From Nocardioides sp. S-1144 (lineage in GTDB: Bacteria; Actinomycetota; Actinomycetes; Propionibacteriales; Nocardioidaceae): 64,000 nucleotides of DNA. Below, piece after piece: positions 9,918 through 18,683 of the stretch. Within the stretch, counting starts at the first letter, position 1. The number at the start of each line of letters is the position of its first letter. Where the stretch lies: contig NZ_CP040695.2 in assembly GCF_005954645.2 (NCBI RefSeq), positions 2,356,001 through 2,420,000 of the forward strand. The letters run 5' to 3'. The position numbers were made by a program, and so were the translations under genes. The notes below the pieces were generated by a model that was given only the letters and a program-made list of their open reading frames with translations, was not told the DNA's origin and did not search any database.

Positions 9918-11011
9918 CAGGGCTCCTTCCAGGAGTCGCGGGTGCGGGCGACGAGGTCGTCGACGACGCCGGCGAGGTCGCCGGTGCGCTCGAGGGCGGC
10001 GCGCTGGCGGGTGGCCCCGGTGCCCCGGAGCACCCGGGCCACCCCCTCGGCGACGCGGTCGGTGTCGCCGGCCAGGTCCAGCGCGTCGCGGACGGCGTCC
10101 ACGACGTCGGAGAGCACGTCGGCGGCGCCGACGGGCTCGGCGTCCGGCCGGGCCGGGTGCAGCAGGTCGCCGGCGAGGCCGTGGCGGGCGGCCCGCCACC
10201 GCGCGGCCCGCAGCAGCTCGGAGCGCCAGGGGACGACGGGCAGCGCACCCGCGGCCGCGGTGTGCACCAGGGCGCGGACCAGCGACGCCACCAGGAGGCT
10301 GTCGTCGAGGTCGGTCGCGACGTCCGCGACGCGGATCTCGACCGTCGGGTAGCTGGCGGCGAGCCGGGCGTCGAAGTAGAGCATCGCGTCGTCGCGGGCG
10401 GCGCCCGAGCGCACCAGCGCCCGGGAGGCGGCGCGGTAGCCGGCGACGTCGCCGAAGGGGTCGGTCGGCCCGGCGCTCGGCCAGCGCGACCACTGCTCGC
10501 TGCGCCACGACGCGTAGGAGGTGTCGCCGCCGTCGGCGAAGGGCGAGTTGGTGCTCACCGCCAGCACGACCGGCAGCCACGGGGCGATCCGGTCGATGAC
10601 GGCCACGCCCTCCTCGTCGGAGTCGACGTCGACGTGCACGTGCATGCCGCAGGTCCCGGCGGAGCGGGCGACGTCGCCGTAGCGCGCGACCATGTCGCGG
10701 TACCGGTCGTCGTCGCTGACGACGTCGACCTCGGAGGCGAGCACCGCCACCGCGGAGGCGACCACCGCCAGGCCGGCGCCCTCGGCCGCCCGCCCGGCGC
10801 CGGAGCGGGCCGCCCGCAGGTCGCGCCCGACGTCGTCGAGGTCGGTGGACGGGTCGCTGTGGATCTCGACCTGGTGCCGGAAGAGCTCGCGCTCGACGTC
10901 GTCGTCGGCCAGCCGCAGCACCTGGGGCGCGCGGGGCACCGCCCGCCGCGACGCCGGGTCGACGACCCAGAGCTCCTCCTCGACCCCGACCTTGCGCACC
11001 CCGCGCGTCAC
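9917..11011 (-). CDS. Carboxylate-amine ligase, glutamate-cysteine ligase family 2 (YbdK)
   Basis: The protein belongs to the YbdK/GCS2 group, which shows weak gamma-glutamylcysteine ligase activity in E. coli. In mycothiol-producing actinobacteria its physiological substrate is unclear. Family blocks seen are VGVEEELWVVD at the N-terminus, CGMHVHVDVD with the catalytic His residues, and ARLAASYPTVEIRVAD. I choose the GTG giving MTRGVRKVGVEEEL (364 aa) because it overlaps the stop of a tiny upstream frame (GTGA) that has a strong ribosome site; a GTG 12 bp downstream is also possible. The gene continues into the HAD gene by an ATGA overlap. Confidence 0.8.
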   Translation of the reverse strand: MTRGVRKVGVEEELWVVDPASRRAVPRAPQVLRLADDDVERELFRHQVEIHSDPSTDLDDVGRDLRAARSGAGRAAEGAGLAVVASAVAVLASEVDVVSDDDRYRDMVARYGDVARSAGTCGMHVHVDVDSDEEGVAVIDRIAPWLPVVLAVSTNSPFADGGDTSYASWRSEQWSRWPSAGPTDPFGDVAGYRAASRALVRSGAARDDAMLYFDARLAASYPTVEIRVADVATDLDDSLLVASLVRALVHTAAAGALPVVPWRSELLRAARWRAARHGLAGDLLHPARPDAEPVGAADVLSDVVDAVRDALDLAGDTDRVAEGVARVLRGTGATRQRAALERTGDLAGVVDDLVARTRDSWKEP

Positions 11012-11079
11012 CCGGCCACGCGTGCCGTCGTCTGGGCCGTCGTCTGGGTAGTCGTCCGGACTGGCGTCTCGGTTGGCAT
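11008..11079 (-). CDS. Thr/Gln-rich short upstream ORF coupled to the YbdK gene
   Basis: AGGAGG (minus strand, 11092-11087) lies 7 nt upstream of an ATG that opens a 23-codon frame, MPTETPVRTTTQTTAQTTAR, whose TGA overlaps the GTG of the YbdK-type gene. It is built on three near-identical 12-bp units (CAGACGACGGCC-like), which explains its Thr/Gln composition. It could be a translational-coupling leader; the alternative is that the annotated YbdK start is displaced by a frame change in the repeats. Confidence 0.45.
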   Translation of the reverse strand: MPTETPVRTTTQTTAQTTARVAG

Positions 11080-11195
11080 CTGCGCACCTCCTGGTGAGCC
11101 AGTCAAGGCCCGGCCCGGACGCTCGCGCCACCTCCCGCGGGATGGACGGCCCCGACCCCCGCGGGACGGTGGCGAGTTGCGGGGGCGCGAGGACA

Positions 11196-11347
11196 GGGCG
11201 CACACTGCGGTGCCCGGCTGGCCCGGGCACCACAACCGAACACACCTCCGCGGTGCTCAAAGCCGGTCCGAACCCGGCGCTGACCCGCAACCGTAGATCG
11301 CGGCGCCCCGGCGCCGCGGTGAGCCGGACTGGCCCGTGGAGCAGCAG
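11196..11347 (+). ncRNA. Cobalamin riboswitch (variant), upstream of the B12-uptake operon
   Basis: The core reads CAAAGCCGGTCCGAACCCGG, then CGCTGACCCGCAACCGTAG (11279-11297 region), and the B12-box-like GAGCCGGACTGGCC (11321-11334). These match the conserved three-way junction and 3' box of cobalamin riboswitches in their actinobacterial form. AdoCbl or another corrinoid is the expected ligand, repressing the genes that follow. The ends are approximate because P1 is not clear by eye. A TTGCGG (11177) with a weak CACACT-like -10 may be the promoter. Confidence 0.85.
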
Positions 11348-11372
11348 CACACAACACACCGTCGTGGACTAC

Positions 11373-11417
11373 GGGTGGGGTCAGCGCCCACCCGGCGCCT
11401 CCCCGCCCAACGGGGAG
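11373..11417 (+). promoter_or_regulatory. Riboswitch expression platform sequestering the ribosome site
   Basis: Two hairpins follow the aptamer. GGGTGGG (11373-11379) pairs with CCCACCC (11387-11393). CTCCCCG (11399-11405) pairs with CGGGGAG (11411-11417) over 7 bp with a CCCAA loop. The second stem buries GGGGAG, the only Shine-Dalgarno candidate for the ATG at 11428. This suggests translational control, with ligand-bound RNA favouring the closed stem. Confidence 0.6.
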
Positions 11418-11427
11418 ATGCACAGCA

Positions 11428-14400
11428 ATGCCGATCGGGACGCACCGCCGCATCGCGGCCGGCGCCGCAGCGCTCGCGCTCGTGGCCACCACCCTCGCGC
11501 TCCTGCCCGGGGCTGGGCCGGCAGCCGCCGCGGCGGCGTCCTACGCGGGGGCGTGCACGGGCGCCGACGCGCGCAGCGGGGTGACCGTCGTCGTCGACTT
11601 CCAGCAGCTCGACGGTAACGGCGGCACGGCGGCGCCGACACTGGTGCGCTGCTCCCCCGCGACGGTGGCCACCGACGGCACGGTCGCCCCGCGCACCGGC
11701 CACCAGGCCCTCGTCGACGCCGACCTGGCACCCACGGGCGTGGCGCGGTGGGGCGATGCGTTCGTGTGCCGGATCGACGGCCGCCCTGCCCCGGCCGAGA
11801 CGCTGTCCCTGGCCTCGAACCCGCGCTACCGCGAACGCTGCACCGACACGCCGCCGGCGGCGGCCTACTGGTCCTACTGGTACGCCGACGGCAGCGGCCA
11901 GGACTGGCACTACTCCGAGCACGGCGTCCTGAACCGCGAGGTCGTGCCCGGCGGCTTCGAGGGCTGGTCGTTCGCGATCGACGCGACCGCCGGGACCAAC
12001 CCGCCCCCGCGGCACCCGCCCGTCGCCGTGCCCGCCGACCCGGACGCGCCGCAGGTCGCGGTCACCGCCGACCGGCCCGACCCCACGCTGGCGCTCGGGC
12101 AGAGCACCACCCTGCGGTGGACGTCGCGCAACGCCGTCCGGCTGACCGCGAGCGGCGCGTGGACCGGCGACCTCGCCCGGCCCGGCGGCACCCGCACCGT
12201 CCGGCCCACCAGCGCCGGTACCCACCGCTACCAGGTCACCGCGCGCGCGGACGACGGCAGCGAGGTGAGCGACGTGCTCACCCTCGAGGTGGTCGCCGCC
12301 GACCCGGGACCCGGTCCCGACCCCGCCCCGGACCCGCAGCCCGGCCCGGTCGAGCTGCCGGTCGACCTCCCGGTCGACCCGGCCGCGCGGCAGGTGAGCG
12401 GCTGGCTCGTCGGCGAGCTCGTCGACGGCACGATGCCGGCACCCATCCCGACGCCGGCCGAGCCGACCGACTGGGGCCTGACCGTCGACACCCTCTGGGC
12501 GCTGTACGCCGCGGGCACCGGCCGGGCCGCGACGCGCGGGATCGTCGACGCGCTCGACCGCGACGCCGGCGACTACCTCGGGGTCCCGCTCTTCGGGGAC
12601 GCCGGCGCGCGCCGGGCCGGGCAGACCGCCAAGGTGCTCCTGGCCGCCGTCGTGGCCGGCCGCGACCCCCGCTCCTTCGGCCGGGTGATGCGGGCCGACG
12701 GCTCGCTCGCCGGCGGCCGCTACGACCTGCGGCGCGAGACGCTGTCGCTGGTCGCCCGCCGGGGACCGCAGGTCGGCCGGGTGCGCGACCGCGGGGTCGG
12801 CATCGACAACACCAACACCTTCAGCCAGTCCCTCGCGGTCATCGCCCTGGCCCGCTCCGGCGGCGTCCCGGCCGTCGCCGTGGACTACCTGCTCCGGCAG
12901 CAGTGTGGCGCCGGGTACTTCCGGATGTTCGACCGTGACGACCGCACCTGCGACCAGGACGCCGACGCGGCCGACGGCGACGGCACCGCCCTGGGCCTCC
13001 AGGCCCTGATGGCCGCCCGCGCGCACGGCGTCACCGGGCTCGACGACGAGATCGAGCGCGGCGTCGCGTGGCTGCTGCGCGTCCAGCGGCGCGACGGCTC
13101 CTTCGGCGGCGGCACCGGCACCGAGGGCTCCAACGCCAACAGCACCGGCCTGGTCGCGCAGACCCTCGCCGCCGCCGGACGCCGGCCGGCGTTCCGGCGG
13201 GCCCAGGCGTTCGTGCGGTCGCTGAGCGTCGTCCCCGCCCCCCGCACCGGGCCGCTGGCCACCGAGCGCGGGGCCATCGCCTACGACGCGGGCTCCCTCG
13301 CGACGGCGCGCGCCTCGGGCATCACCGGCCGCGACCAGTGGCGCCGCGCCACGACCCAGGCCATCTTCGCCCTCGCCCCGGTCTCGTTCGTCGACCTCGG
13401 CGAACGGACGCCGCGCGGCGAGCCCGAGGTGCCCGAGCGTCCCGACGAGCCCTCTCCCGCGACCCCGCCCACCACCGGGACGCCGGGGCCCGGCTCCCCC
13501 GCGCCGCCGCCCGGCACCGGTGCCGGCGACGTGACGGGCGGTGGGCCGGCCCTCACCGTCCCCGGGTCCCCGTCCGTCGCCCCGGCGCCCGGCTCGCCGA
13601 GCGGCCGGCTGGGTGCGCACCTGGCGGCCAGCCTGGTCGACTGCGACCACGTCGAGGTCACCGTCGGGGCGACCGCCTACGTCGACTACGACCTGACCGC
13701 CGAGGTCGTCCTCGCCCTGCGCCAGACCGGCGAGCAGCCCGCCGCCGCGCGTCGCGCCACCCGTTTCCTGCTCGACCGGCGCTCGGTCGCGGCCTACGTC
13801 GGGGCCGCCCCCTACGAGCGCGGCGCCACCTACGTCGAGCCGCTGGCCAAGCTGGTCCTGGTCGCGCTCGCCTCCGACCGCCCCGCGGACGCCGCCCGGG
13901 CCGCCGCCCTGGCCGAGCGGCTCGCCGGCCGGGCCGACCCGGCCGGGTTCGCCGCCGGGGGCGCCGACGACGACGTCGCGGGCACCACCCGGTCGGCGTG
14001 GGCGGTCCTCGCCCTCACCGCCGCGGGTCGGCCCGAGGCCGCCGCCGGAGCCGTCGGCACCCTGGTCGGCGCCCCGTGCGACGACGGCCTGTTCCCCGGC
14101 ACCGTCGCCGACGGAGGGTGCGCGACCGGTGACCCCGTCGCCACCGCGCTCGTCGTCCAGGCCCTCGACGCGACCCTCCGCCCACCGGACAGCGGCCCGG
14201 CCGACGCGCCGGCCGACCGGGCGCCGTCCACCTGGCCGGGCGAGCGCACCGCGGCCCTGACCGGCGCCGGCGCGGCGCTGCGCTCGGCGGTCACGGTCGA
14301 CGGCGGGCTCACCCTCGACGACGACCGGGTCTCCGCCCTCGCCGCGGTGGCCACCGCGCTGCAGGCGGTCGGCCTCGACAGCACCCGGACCCGCGACGTG

Positions 14401-14739
14401 CTGGTCGGTTCCCAGCGCCGCGACGGCGGGCTGCCCGCCACCCTCGGGGCGGCACCCACCACGGTCAGCGACCTGGCCACCACCGCCGCGTCCGCCCCCG
14501 CCGTGGCCGGCACGTCGTGGCTGACGTCGTCCGCGACGTCGCTGACGGCGCAGGTGCTGCTGCCGCTGGCCGGCGGGCCGGACACCGCCGCGCCCGACGC
14601 CGCCCGGTCCGACGACGCCGCCGCTCCGGCGGACCCCGGCCCCGGCTGGCCGGCCTGGGCCGCCCTCGCGCTCGCCGCTGTCGCCCTCCTGTTCTCGCTC
14701 CGCCACCTCCTCGCCCCTCGAGAAAGAAGCACCCCGTGA
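11428..14739 (+). CDS. Large membrane-anchored surface protein with transcobalamin-like domains
   Basis: The 1103-aa protein starts with a Sec signal peptide (about 1-37). Next comes a DUF4430-like domain (about 45-190; GVTVVVDFQQL ... YWSYWYADG ... FEGWSFAID), an Ig-like module (about 210-290), a Pro-rich linker, an alpha/alpha-barrel of the prenyltransferase/terpene-cyclase fold (about 325-660), a second Pro/Gly linker, another helical barrel (about 730-1060), a TM helix (about 1072-1092) and a basic tail. The two domain types are those of eukaryotic transcobalamin and intrinsic factor. With the riboswitch upstream and an ECF importer downstream, it is probably an extracytoplasmic corrinoid-capture protein. 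Function is inferred; terpene-cyclase catalysis is unlikely because no Asp-rich motif was found. Confidence 0.75.
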   Translation: MPIGTHRRIAAGAAALALVATTLALLPGAGPAAAAAASYAGACTGADARSGVTVVVDFQQLDGNGGTAAPTLVRCSPATVATDGTVAPRTGHQALVDADLAPTGVARWGDAFVCRIDGRPAPAETLSLASNPRYRERCTDTPPAAAYWSYWYADGSGQDWHYSEHGVLNREVVPGGFEGWSFAIDATAGTNPPPRHPPVAVPADPDAPQVAVTADRPDPTLALGQSTTLRWTSRNAVRLTASGAWTGDLARPGGTRTVRPTSAGTHRYQVTARADDGSEVSDVLTLEVVAADPGPGPDPAPDPQPGPVELPVDLPVDPAARQVSGWLVGELVDGTMPAPIPTPAEPTDWGLTVDTLWALYAAGTGRAATRGIVDALDRDAGDYLGVPLFGDAGARRAGQTAKVLLAAVVAGRDPRSFGRVMRADGSLAGGRYDLRRETLSLVARRGPQVGRVRDRGVGIDNTNTFSQSLAVIALARSGGVPAVAVDYLLRQQCGAGYFRMFDRDDRTCDQDADAADGDGTALGLQALMAARAHGVTGLDDEIERGVAWLLRVQRRDGSFGGGTGTEGSNANSTGLVAQTLAAAGRRPAFRRAQAFVRSLSVVPAPRTGPLATERGAIAYDAGSLATARASGITGRDQWRRATTQAIFALAPVSFVDLGERTPRGEPEVPERPDEPSPATPPTTGTPGPGSPAPPPGTGAGDVTGGGPALTVPGSPSVAPAPGSPSGRLGAHLAASLVDCDHVEVTVGATAYVDYDLTAEVVLALRQTGEQPAAARRATRFLLDRRSVAAYVGAAPYERGATYVEPLAKLVLVALASDRPADAARAAALAERLAGRADPAGFAAGGADDDVAGTTRSAWAVLALTAAGRPEAAAGAVGTLVGAPCDDGLFPGTVADGGCATGDPVATALVVQALDATLRPPDSGPADAPADRAPSTWPGERTAALTGAGAALRSAVTVDGGLTLDDDRVSALAAVATALQAVGLDSTRTRDVLVGSQRRDGGLPATLGAAPTTVSDLATTAASAPAVAGTSWLTSSATSLTAQVLLPLAGGPDTAAPDAARSDDAAAPADPGPGWPAWAALALAAVALLFSLRHLLAPRERSTP

Positions 14740-16448
14740 AGCTCCGCACCACCGGCCTCGCCGCCACCCCCGTCGCCGCGCTGGCCCTGGCCCTCGCCGT
14801 GACCGGGTCGACCCCGGCCACCGCCGCACCCACCGCCGGGCGGGACCTGCCGGCGGCGTCGTCCAGCTCGGCCTGGCTCGCCTCGCGGCTCGTCGACGGC
14901 CTGGCCCCCGGGCCGTTCGGTCCCCGGCCCGACTACGGGCTCTCGATCGACGCGATCTACGCGCTGCACGCCTCCGGCGACGGCGAGCTCGCCGAGCCGA
15001 TCCTCACCGCCCTCGACGACGAGGGGATGGCGGCGAACTTCTACAGCGCGGTCGAGTGGGACGCTGAGCGCGGGCTCGAGGAGCACCTGGCCGGGCCCAC
15101 CGCCAAGACGCTCGTCGCCGCGCAGGTCGGGGGGCGCGACCCGCGCGACTTCGGCGGCCAGGACCTGGTGGCCCGCACCCTGAGCACCGTGGTCACCGCG
15201 GCCGACGTCGCCCCCGGCGGCCGGTTCGCGGCCGGCGGGGAGTTCGAGGACGGCGGGGTCGCGGCGAGCGACGTCGGCCGCGTCGTCGACTTCGGGCCCG
15301 ACGTCACCTACAACAACGCCAACAGCTTCGGACAGACGCTGGCCGTCATCGGGCTCGCCCGCGCCGGCCGCCTGACCGGGCCCGTGGTCGACAAGCTGCT
15401 GTGGCAGCGCTGCGGCGCGGGCTTCTTCCGGATCTTCTACGACGGCCCCCGCAGCTGCGACGAGAGCGCGTCGGCCGCGCCGGACCGCGACGCCACCGGG
15501 CTCGGTCTCTCCGCGATGCTCGCCGCCCAGCGCTCGGGCGTCGGCGGCCTCGACGACGAGATCGCCGGGACCGTCGGCTGGCTGCTCGACGAGCAGGACG
15601 CCGGGGGCGGCTGGGGCGGCGGCGTCGGCACCGAGGCCCCCAACACCAACAGCACCGGCCTCGTCGTCCAGGCCCTCGCGGACGCCGGCGCGCCGGTGAC
15701 CGCCGTCGCGGACGGCGAGGCCTACCTCGCCTCCGCGCAGGTGGGCGCCGGGGACGTCGGCACCGCCCTGGCCGGCGACGTCGGCGCGATCGCCTACACC
15801 CCGGCCGCCCGCGAGGCGGCCCGCGCCGACGGCATCGACCAGCCCGACACCTGGATCCGCGCGACCGCCCAGGCCTCGCTCGGCCTGTCGCAGGTCGGTT
15901 TCTGGGAGCTCACCGCCCCGCGCCCCGCCCGGTTCGCCGTCACGGCGCCGACCGGCTACGTGCTGCGCGGCCGCTCGATCGCGGTCCGGGCCACCGGGCT
16001 CGCCGCCGGCGAGGCCTACCGGGTCACCGTCGGGGGACGCAGCGCCGCGACCGGGACGGCGTCCGCGGACGGCGTCGTCGCCACCACCGTCGTCGTCCCC
16101 TCCGCGACCGCACCGGGCACCCGCGCCGTGGCCGTCACCGGCGCCACGTCCGAGCGCACCGGCGCCGGCAGCATCCGGGTGCTCGCCGCGAAGAAGCTGG
16201 CCGTCCGCCTGCGCGCGGCGCGGCTGCGGCCCGGCGCCCAGCAGCGGATCACCGTGCGCGGCCTGGCCGCCGGTGAGGCCGTCACCCTCCGGGTGCGCGG
16301 CAAGGTCCTGCGCGGTCGCGCCACCGCCGCGGGCGTCCTGACCCGCACCGTCCGCGTCGCCAGGCCGTTCGGCGCTGCCCGGGTGCGCGCCACCGGTGCG
16401 TTCGCCGTCCGCTCCGGCGCGGTCACCTTCCGCGTCGTGCGCCGGTGA
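14736..16448 (+). CDS. Secreted alpha/alpha-barrel (transcobalamin N-domain-like) protein with Ig-like tail
   Basis: The 570-aa product starts at a GTG overlapping the previous stop (GTGA) with AGAAAGAAG upstream. A signal peptide covers residues 1-32 (ALALALAVTGSTPATAA). A helical barrel follows (about 40-390), clearly paralogous to that of the preceding protein; shared blocks include NSFGQTLAVIGLARAG, RCGAGFFRIFYDG and GTEAPNTNSTGLVVQALADAG. The C-terminal 170 residues look like one or two Ig-like/invasin-type beta domains ending FRVVRR. No TM anchor is visible, so it is secreted or wall-associated. A corrinoid-binding role is inferred from the operon. Confidence 0.72.
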   Translation: MKLRTTGLAATPVAALALALAVTGSTPATAAPTAGRDLPAASSSSAWLASRLVDGLAPGPFGPRPDYGLSIDAIYALHASGDGELAEPILTALDDEGMAANFYSAVEWDAERGLEEHLAGPTAKTLVAAQVGGRDPRDFGGQDLVARTLSTVVTAADVAPGGRFAAGGEFEDGGVAASDVGRVVDFGPDVTYNNANSFGQTLAVIGLARAGRLTGPVVDKLLWQRCGAGFFRIFYDGPRSCDESASAAPDRDATGLGLSAMLAAQRSGVGGLDDEIAGTVGWLLDEQDAGGGWGGGVGTEAPNTNSTGLVVQALADAGAPVTAVADGEAYLASAQVGAGDVGTALAGDVGAIAYTPAAREAARADGIDQPDTWIRATAQASLGLSQVGFWELTAPRPARFAVTAPTGYVLRGRSIAVRATGLAAGEAYRVTVGGRSAATGTASADGVVATTVVVPSATAPGTRAVAVTGATSERTGAGSIRVLAAKKLAVRLRAARLRPGAQQRITVRGLAAGEAVTLRVRGKVLRGRATAAGVLTRTVRVARPFGAARVRATGAFAVRSGAVTFRVVRR

Positions 16449-17440
16449 GGCGACTCGCCTCCGCCGGCGGTGCCCTGGTCCTCGCCCTCGGGTGCGGGCT
16501 GGTCGCCGGGGTGCCGGCCCCGGCGCCCGCCACGGCGGCCGCCGCCGTCGACACCAGCAAGGGCACCCCGGGCTTCTGCCCCGACGACACCGGCGTGACG
16601 GTCGTCGTCGACTTCCAGGAGCTCGGCGGCGACCCGATCGTGCGGTGCAACCCGACCGGCAGCCGCGGCACCGGGCTCGACGCGCTCCAGGGCAGCGGCA
16701 TCCAGGTGGAGGGCGTCCAGCGGTGGGGCCTGGCGTTCGTCTGCCGGGTCGAGAACCGCCCCTCGGCGGTCGAGACCCTCGCGATCGAGGGCGACGAGGA
16801 CTACCGGGAGGCGTGCCTGGACACCCCGCCCGCGTCGGGCTACTGGTCCTACTGGCACGCCGGCAACAACTGTGCCTGGACCTACAGCCAGTGGGGCGTG
16901 AAGAACCGGGACTTCGTGGCGGGCGGCTTCGAGGGCTGGTCGTTCTCCCTCAACGCCCGCAACGGCGACAACCCCGGGCCGCGCGTCGCCGCGGTGCGGC
17001 CGGGCACCGAGGGCGGCCCGTGCGTCGAGCCACGCGCGGCTGCCCCGGCCGGGGAGGACCCGCTCGCGCAGCAGCAGCCCCCGGACGCGCCGGCCGCGCC
17101 GGACCCCGCACCCCCGGGCTCCCCCGGACCCGGCACCGGCCCCGACGCGGGTCAGGACCCGCCGGTCGCGCCCGGCGGCTCGGCCGGCAGGGACGACCTG
17201 CCGGCACCGAGGCCCCGCGACCCGGCCCCGCCCGCCGAGGGCCCCGGCACCGCCGCCGACCCGGCCGACGACGTGGAGTTCACCGACGGCGAGGCCGCGC
17301 CCGACGTCCGCGACACCGTCGAGAACCAGGTGGGCGCCAGCGACCTGGCGCCGTGGGTCGCGGCCGCTGCGATGCTGCTGCTGGCCGCGTCGGCCGTGCT
17401 GACCTCGCGACGACGACGGCGGGCCCGCGACGGTGCGTGA
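16445..17440 (+). CDS. Membrane-anchored DUF4430-like protein
   Basis: The 331-aa protein overlaps the previous gene by GTGA. It has a signal peptide (about 1-33), one DUF4430-like domain (about 40-180) and a Pro/Ala/Asp-rich stalk (about 185-290), with a TM helix near residues 300-320 followed by a basic RRRRRARDGA tail. The domain repeats the N-terminal domain of the first operon protein almost motif for motif: VTVVVDFQEL, WGLAFVCRVENRP, YWSYWHAG and FEGWSFSL. Such a domain is equivalent to the C-terminal beta domain of transcobalamin, so it may close over a corrinoid held by the barrel proteins. Confidence 0.72.
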   Translation: MRRLASAGGALVLALGCGLVAGVPAPAPATAAAAVDTSKGTPGFCPDDTGVTVVVDFQELGGDPIVRCNPTGSRGTGLDALQGSGIQVEGVQRWGLAFVCRVENRPSAVETLAIEGDEDYREACLDTPPASGYWSYWHAGNNCAWTYSQWGVKNRDFVAGGFEGWSFSLNARNGDNPGPRVAAVRPGTEGGPCVEPRAAAPAGEDPLAQQQPPDAPAAPDPAPPGSPGPGTGPDAGQDPPVAPGGSAGRDDLPAPRPRDPAPPAEGPGTAADPADDVEFTDGEAAPDVRDTVENQVGASDLAPWVAAAAMLLLAASAVLTSRRRRRARDGA

Positions 17441-18683
17441 CCGAGTCACCGGGGCCACCGTGGCGACCGGGGTCGTCTCGACCTACTTCCTGCCGCGCGA
17501 CCTGCACCCGGTCGCGTGGTGGGTGTGGGCGCTCGGCATCGCCACCGCCGCGAGCCGCACGACGAACCCGTGGCTGCTCGGCAGCATGCTCGCCGTGGTC
17601 GCCTACGTCGTCGTCGCCCGGCGCGGCAGCGAGCCGTGGGCAATGTCGTTCCGGCTCTACGTCTACCTCGGCGTGTTCATCGTCGTGATGCGGGTGCTGT
17701 TCCGCGTCGTCTTCGGTGGCGCCGAGGGACCCACGATCCTGCTGCGGCTCCCCGAGGTCCCGCTGCCCGCCTGGGCCGCCGGGATCCGGCTGTTCGGGGA
17801 CGTGTCGGCCGAGTCGGTCCTCGGTGGCCTCTACGACGGCCTGCGCCTGGCGACGATGGTGATCTGCCTCGGCGCCGCCAACGCGCTGGCCAACCCCAAG
17901 CGGCTGCTGAAGTCGATGCCGTCGGCGCTCTACGAGGTCGGCACGGCCGTCGTCGTCGCGCTGTCGGTCTTCCCCCAGCTCGCCGAGTCGGTGCTGCGCG
18001 TCAACCGCGCCCGGCGCCTGCGCGGCAGCACGTCGACGGGACGCCGGGCCCTGCGCTCGGTCGTCATCCCGGTGCTCGAGGACGCCCTCGACCGGTCGCT
18101 GCGGCTCGCCGCCTCGATGGACTCCCGGGGCTACGGCCGCGCGGGCGAGGCCACCCCGCGGCAGCGGGCGACCACCGGGCTCTTCATGGTCACCGGCCTC
18201 GTCGGGCTCTGCGTCGGCGTCTACGGCACGCTCGACGGCACCACCCCCGCCTACCTCGGCGGCCCGATGCTCGCCGTCGGCCTGCTGGTCGGGATGACCG
18301 GGTTCGTCCTGGCCGGACGCCGCGTGCAGCGCACCCGCTACCGGCCCGACCGCTGGCACCTCGCCGAGGTCGTCACCGCCGGGTCCGGGGTCCTGGTCGC
18401 GGTCCTCGTGCTCACCTCGAGCAGCGCCGACCCGGCCGCCCTCACCCCCTCGCTCCTCCAGCTCTCGTGGCCGCTGCTGGCCTGGGCGCCGCTCGCCGCG
18501 GTCTGGGTCGGGGTGCTGCCCGCGTTCCTCTCGCCGCCGCCGGTGCCGCCCCACGACGAGCTGGACGACGTCCCCGACGACCGGCTGCCGACCCACCACC
18601 ACCGCGACCCCCACCAGTCGCACGACCGGCCCCACGGCCGGTCCCACGGCCGGGACGACGAGAGCGTCGGGCGCCGCCCGTGA
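17433..18683 (+). CDS. ecfT: Energy-coupling factor transporter transmembrane protein EcfT
   Basis: EcfT couples the ATPases to a substrate-binding S component. The 416-aa protein has multiple membrane segments; the cytosolic coupling helices carry the two Ala-Arg-X motifs, seen here as NRARRLRG and MDSRGYGRAG (about 190-235). The C-terminal region has further helices and a His/Asp-rich tail (HHHRDPHQSHDRPH). It overlaps the previous gene by 8 bp. Its membership of the riboswitch operon points to corrinoid, or possibly cobalt, as substrate. Confidence 0.88.
   Translation: MRDRVTGATVATGVVSTYFLPRDLHPVAWWVWALGIATAASRTTNPWLLGSMLAVVAYVVVARRGSEPWAMSFRLYVYLGVFIVVMRVLFRVVFGGAEGPTILLRLPEVPLPAWAAGIRLFGDVSAESVLGGLYDGLRLATMVICLGAANALANPKRLLKSMPSALYEVGTAVVVALSVFPQLAESVLRVNRARRLRGSTSTGRRALRSVVIPVLEDALDRSLRLAASMDSRGYGRAGEATPRQRATTGLFMVTGLVGLCVGVYGTLDGTTPAYLGGPMLAVGLLVGMTGFVLAGRRVQRTRYRPDRWHLAEVVTAGSGVLVAVLVLTSSSADPAALTPSLLQLSWPLLAWAPLAAVWVGVLPAFLSPPPVPPHDELDDVPDDRLPTHHHRDPHQSHDRPHGRSHGRDDESVGRRP

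Noticed and set aside
11257..14829. 1190-codon open frame antisense to the first B12-operon gene
   Set aside because: Arises from third-position GC; the plus-strand protein has clear signal, domains and TM anchor.
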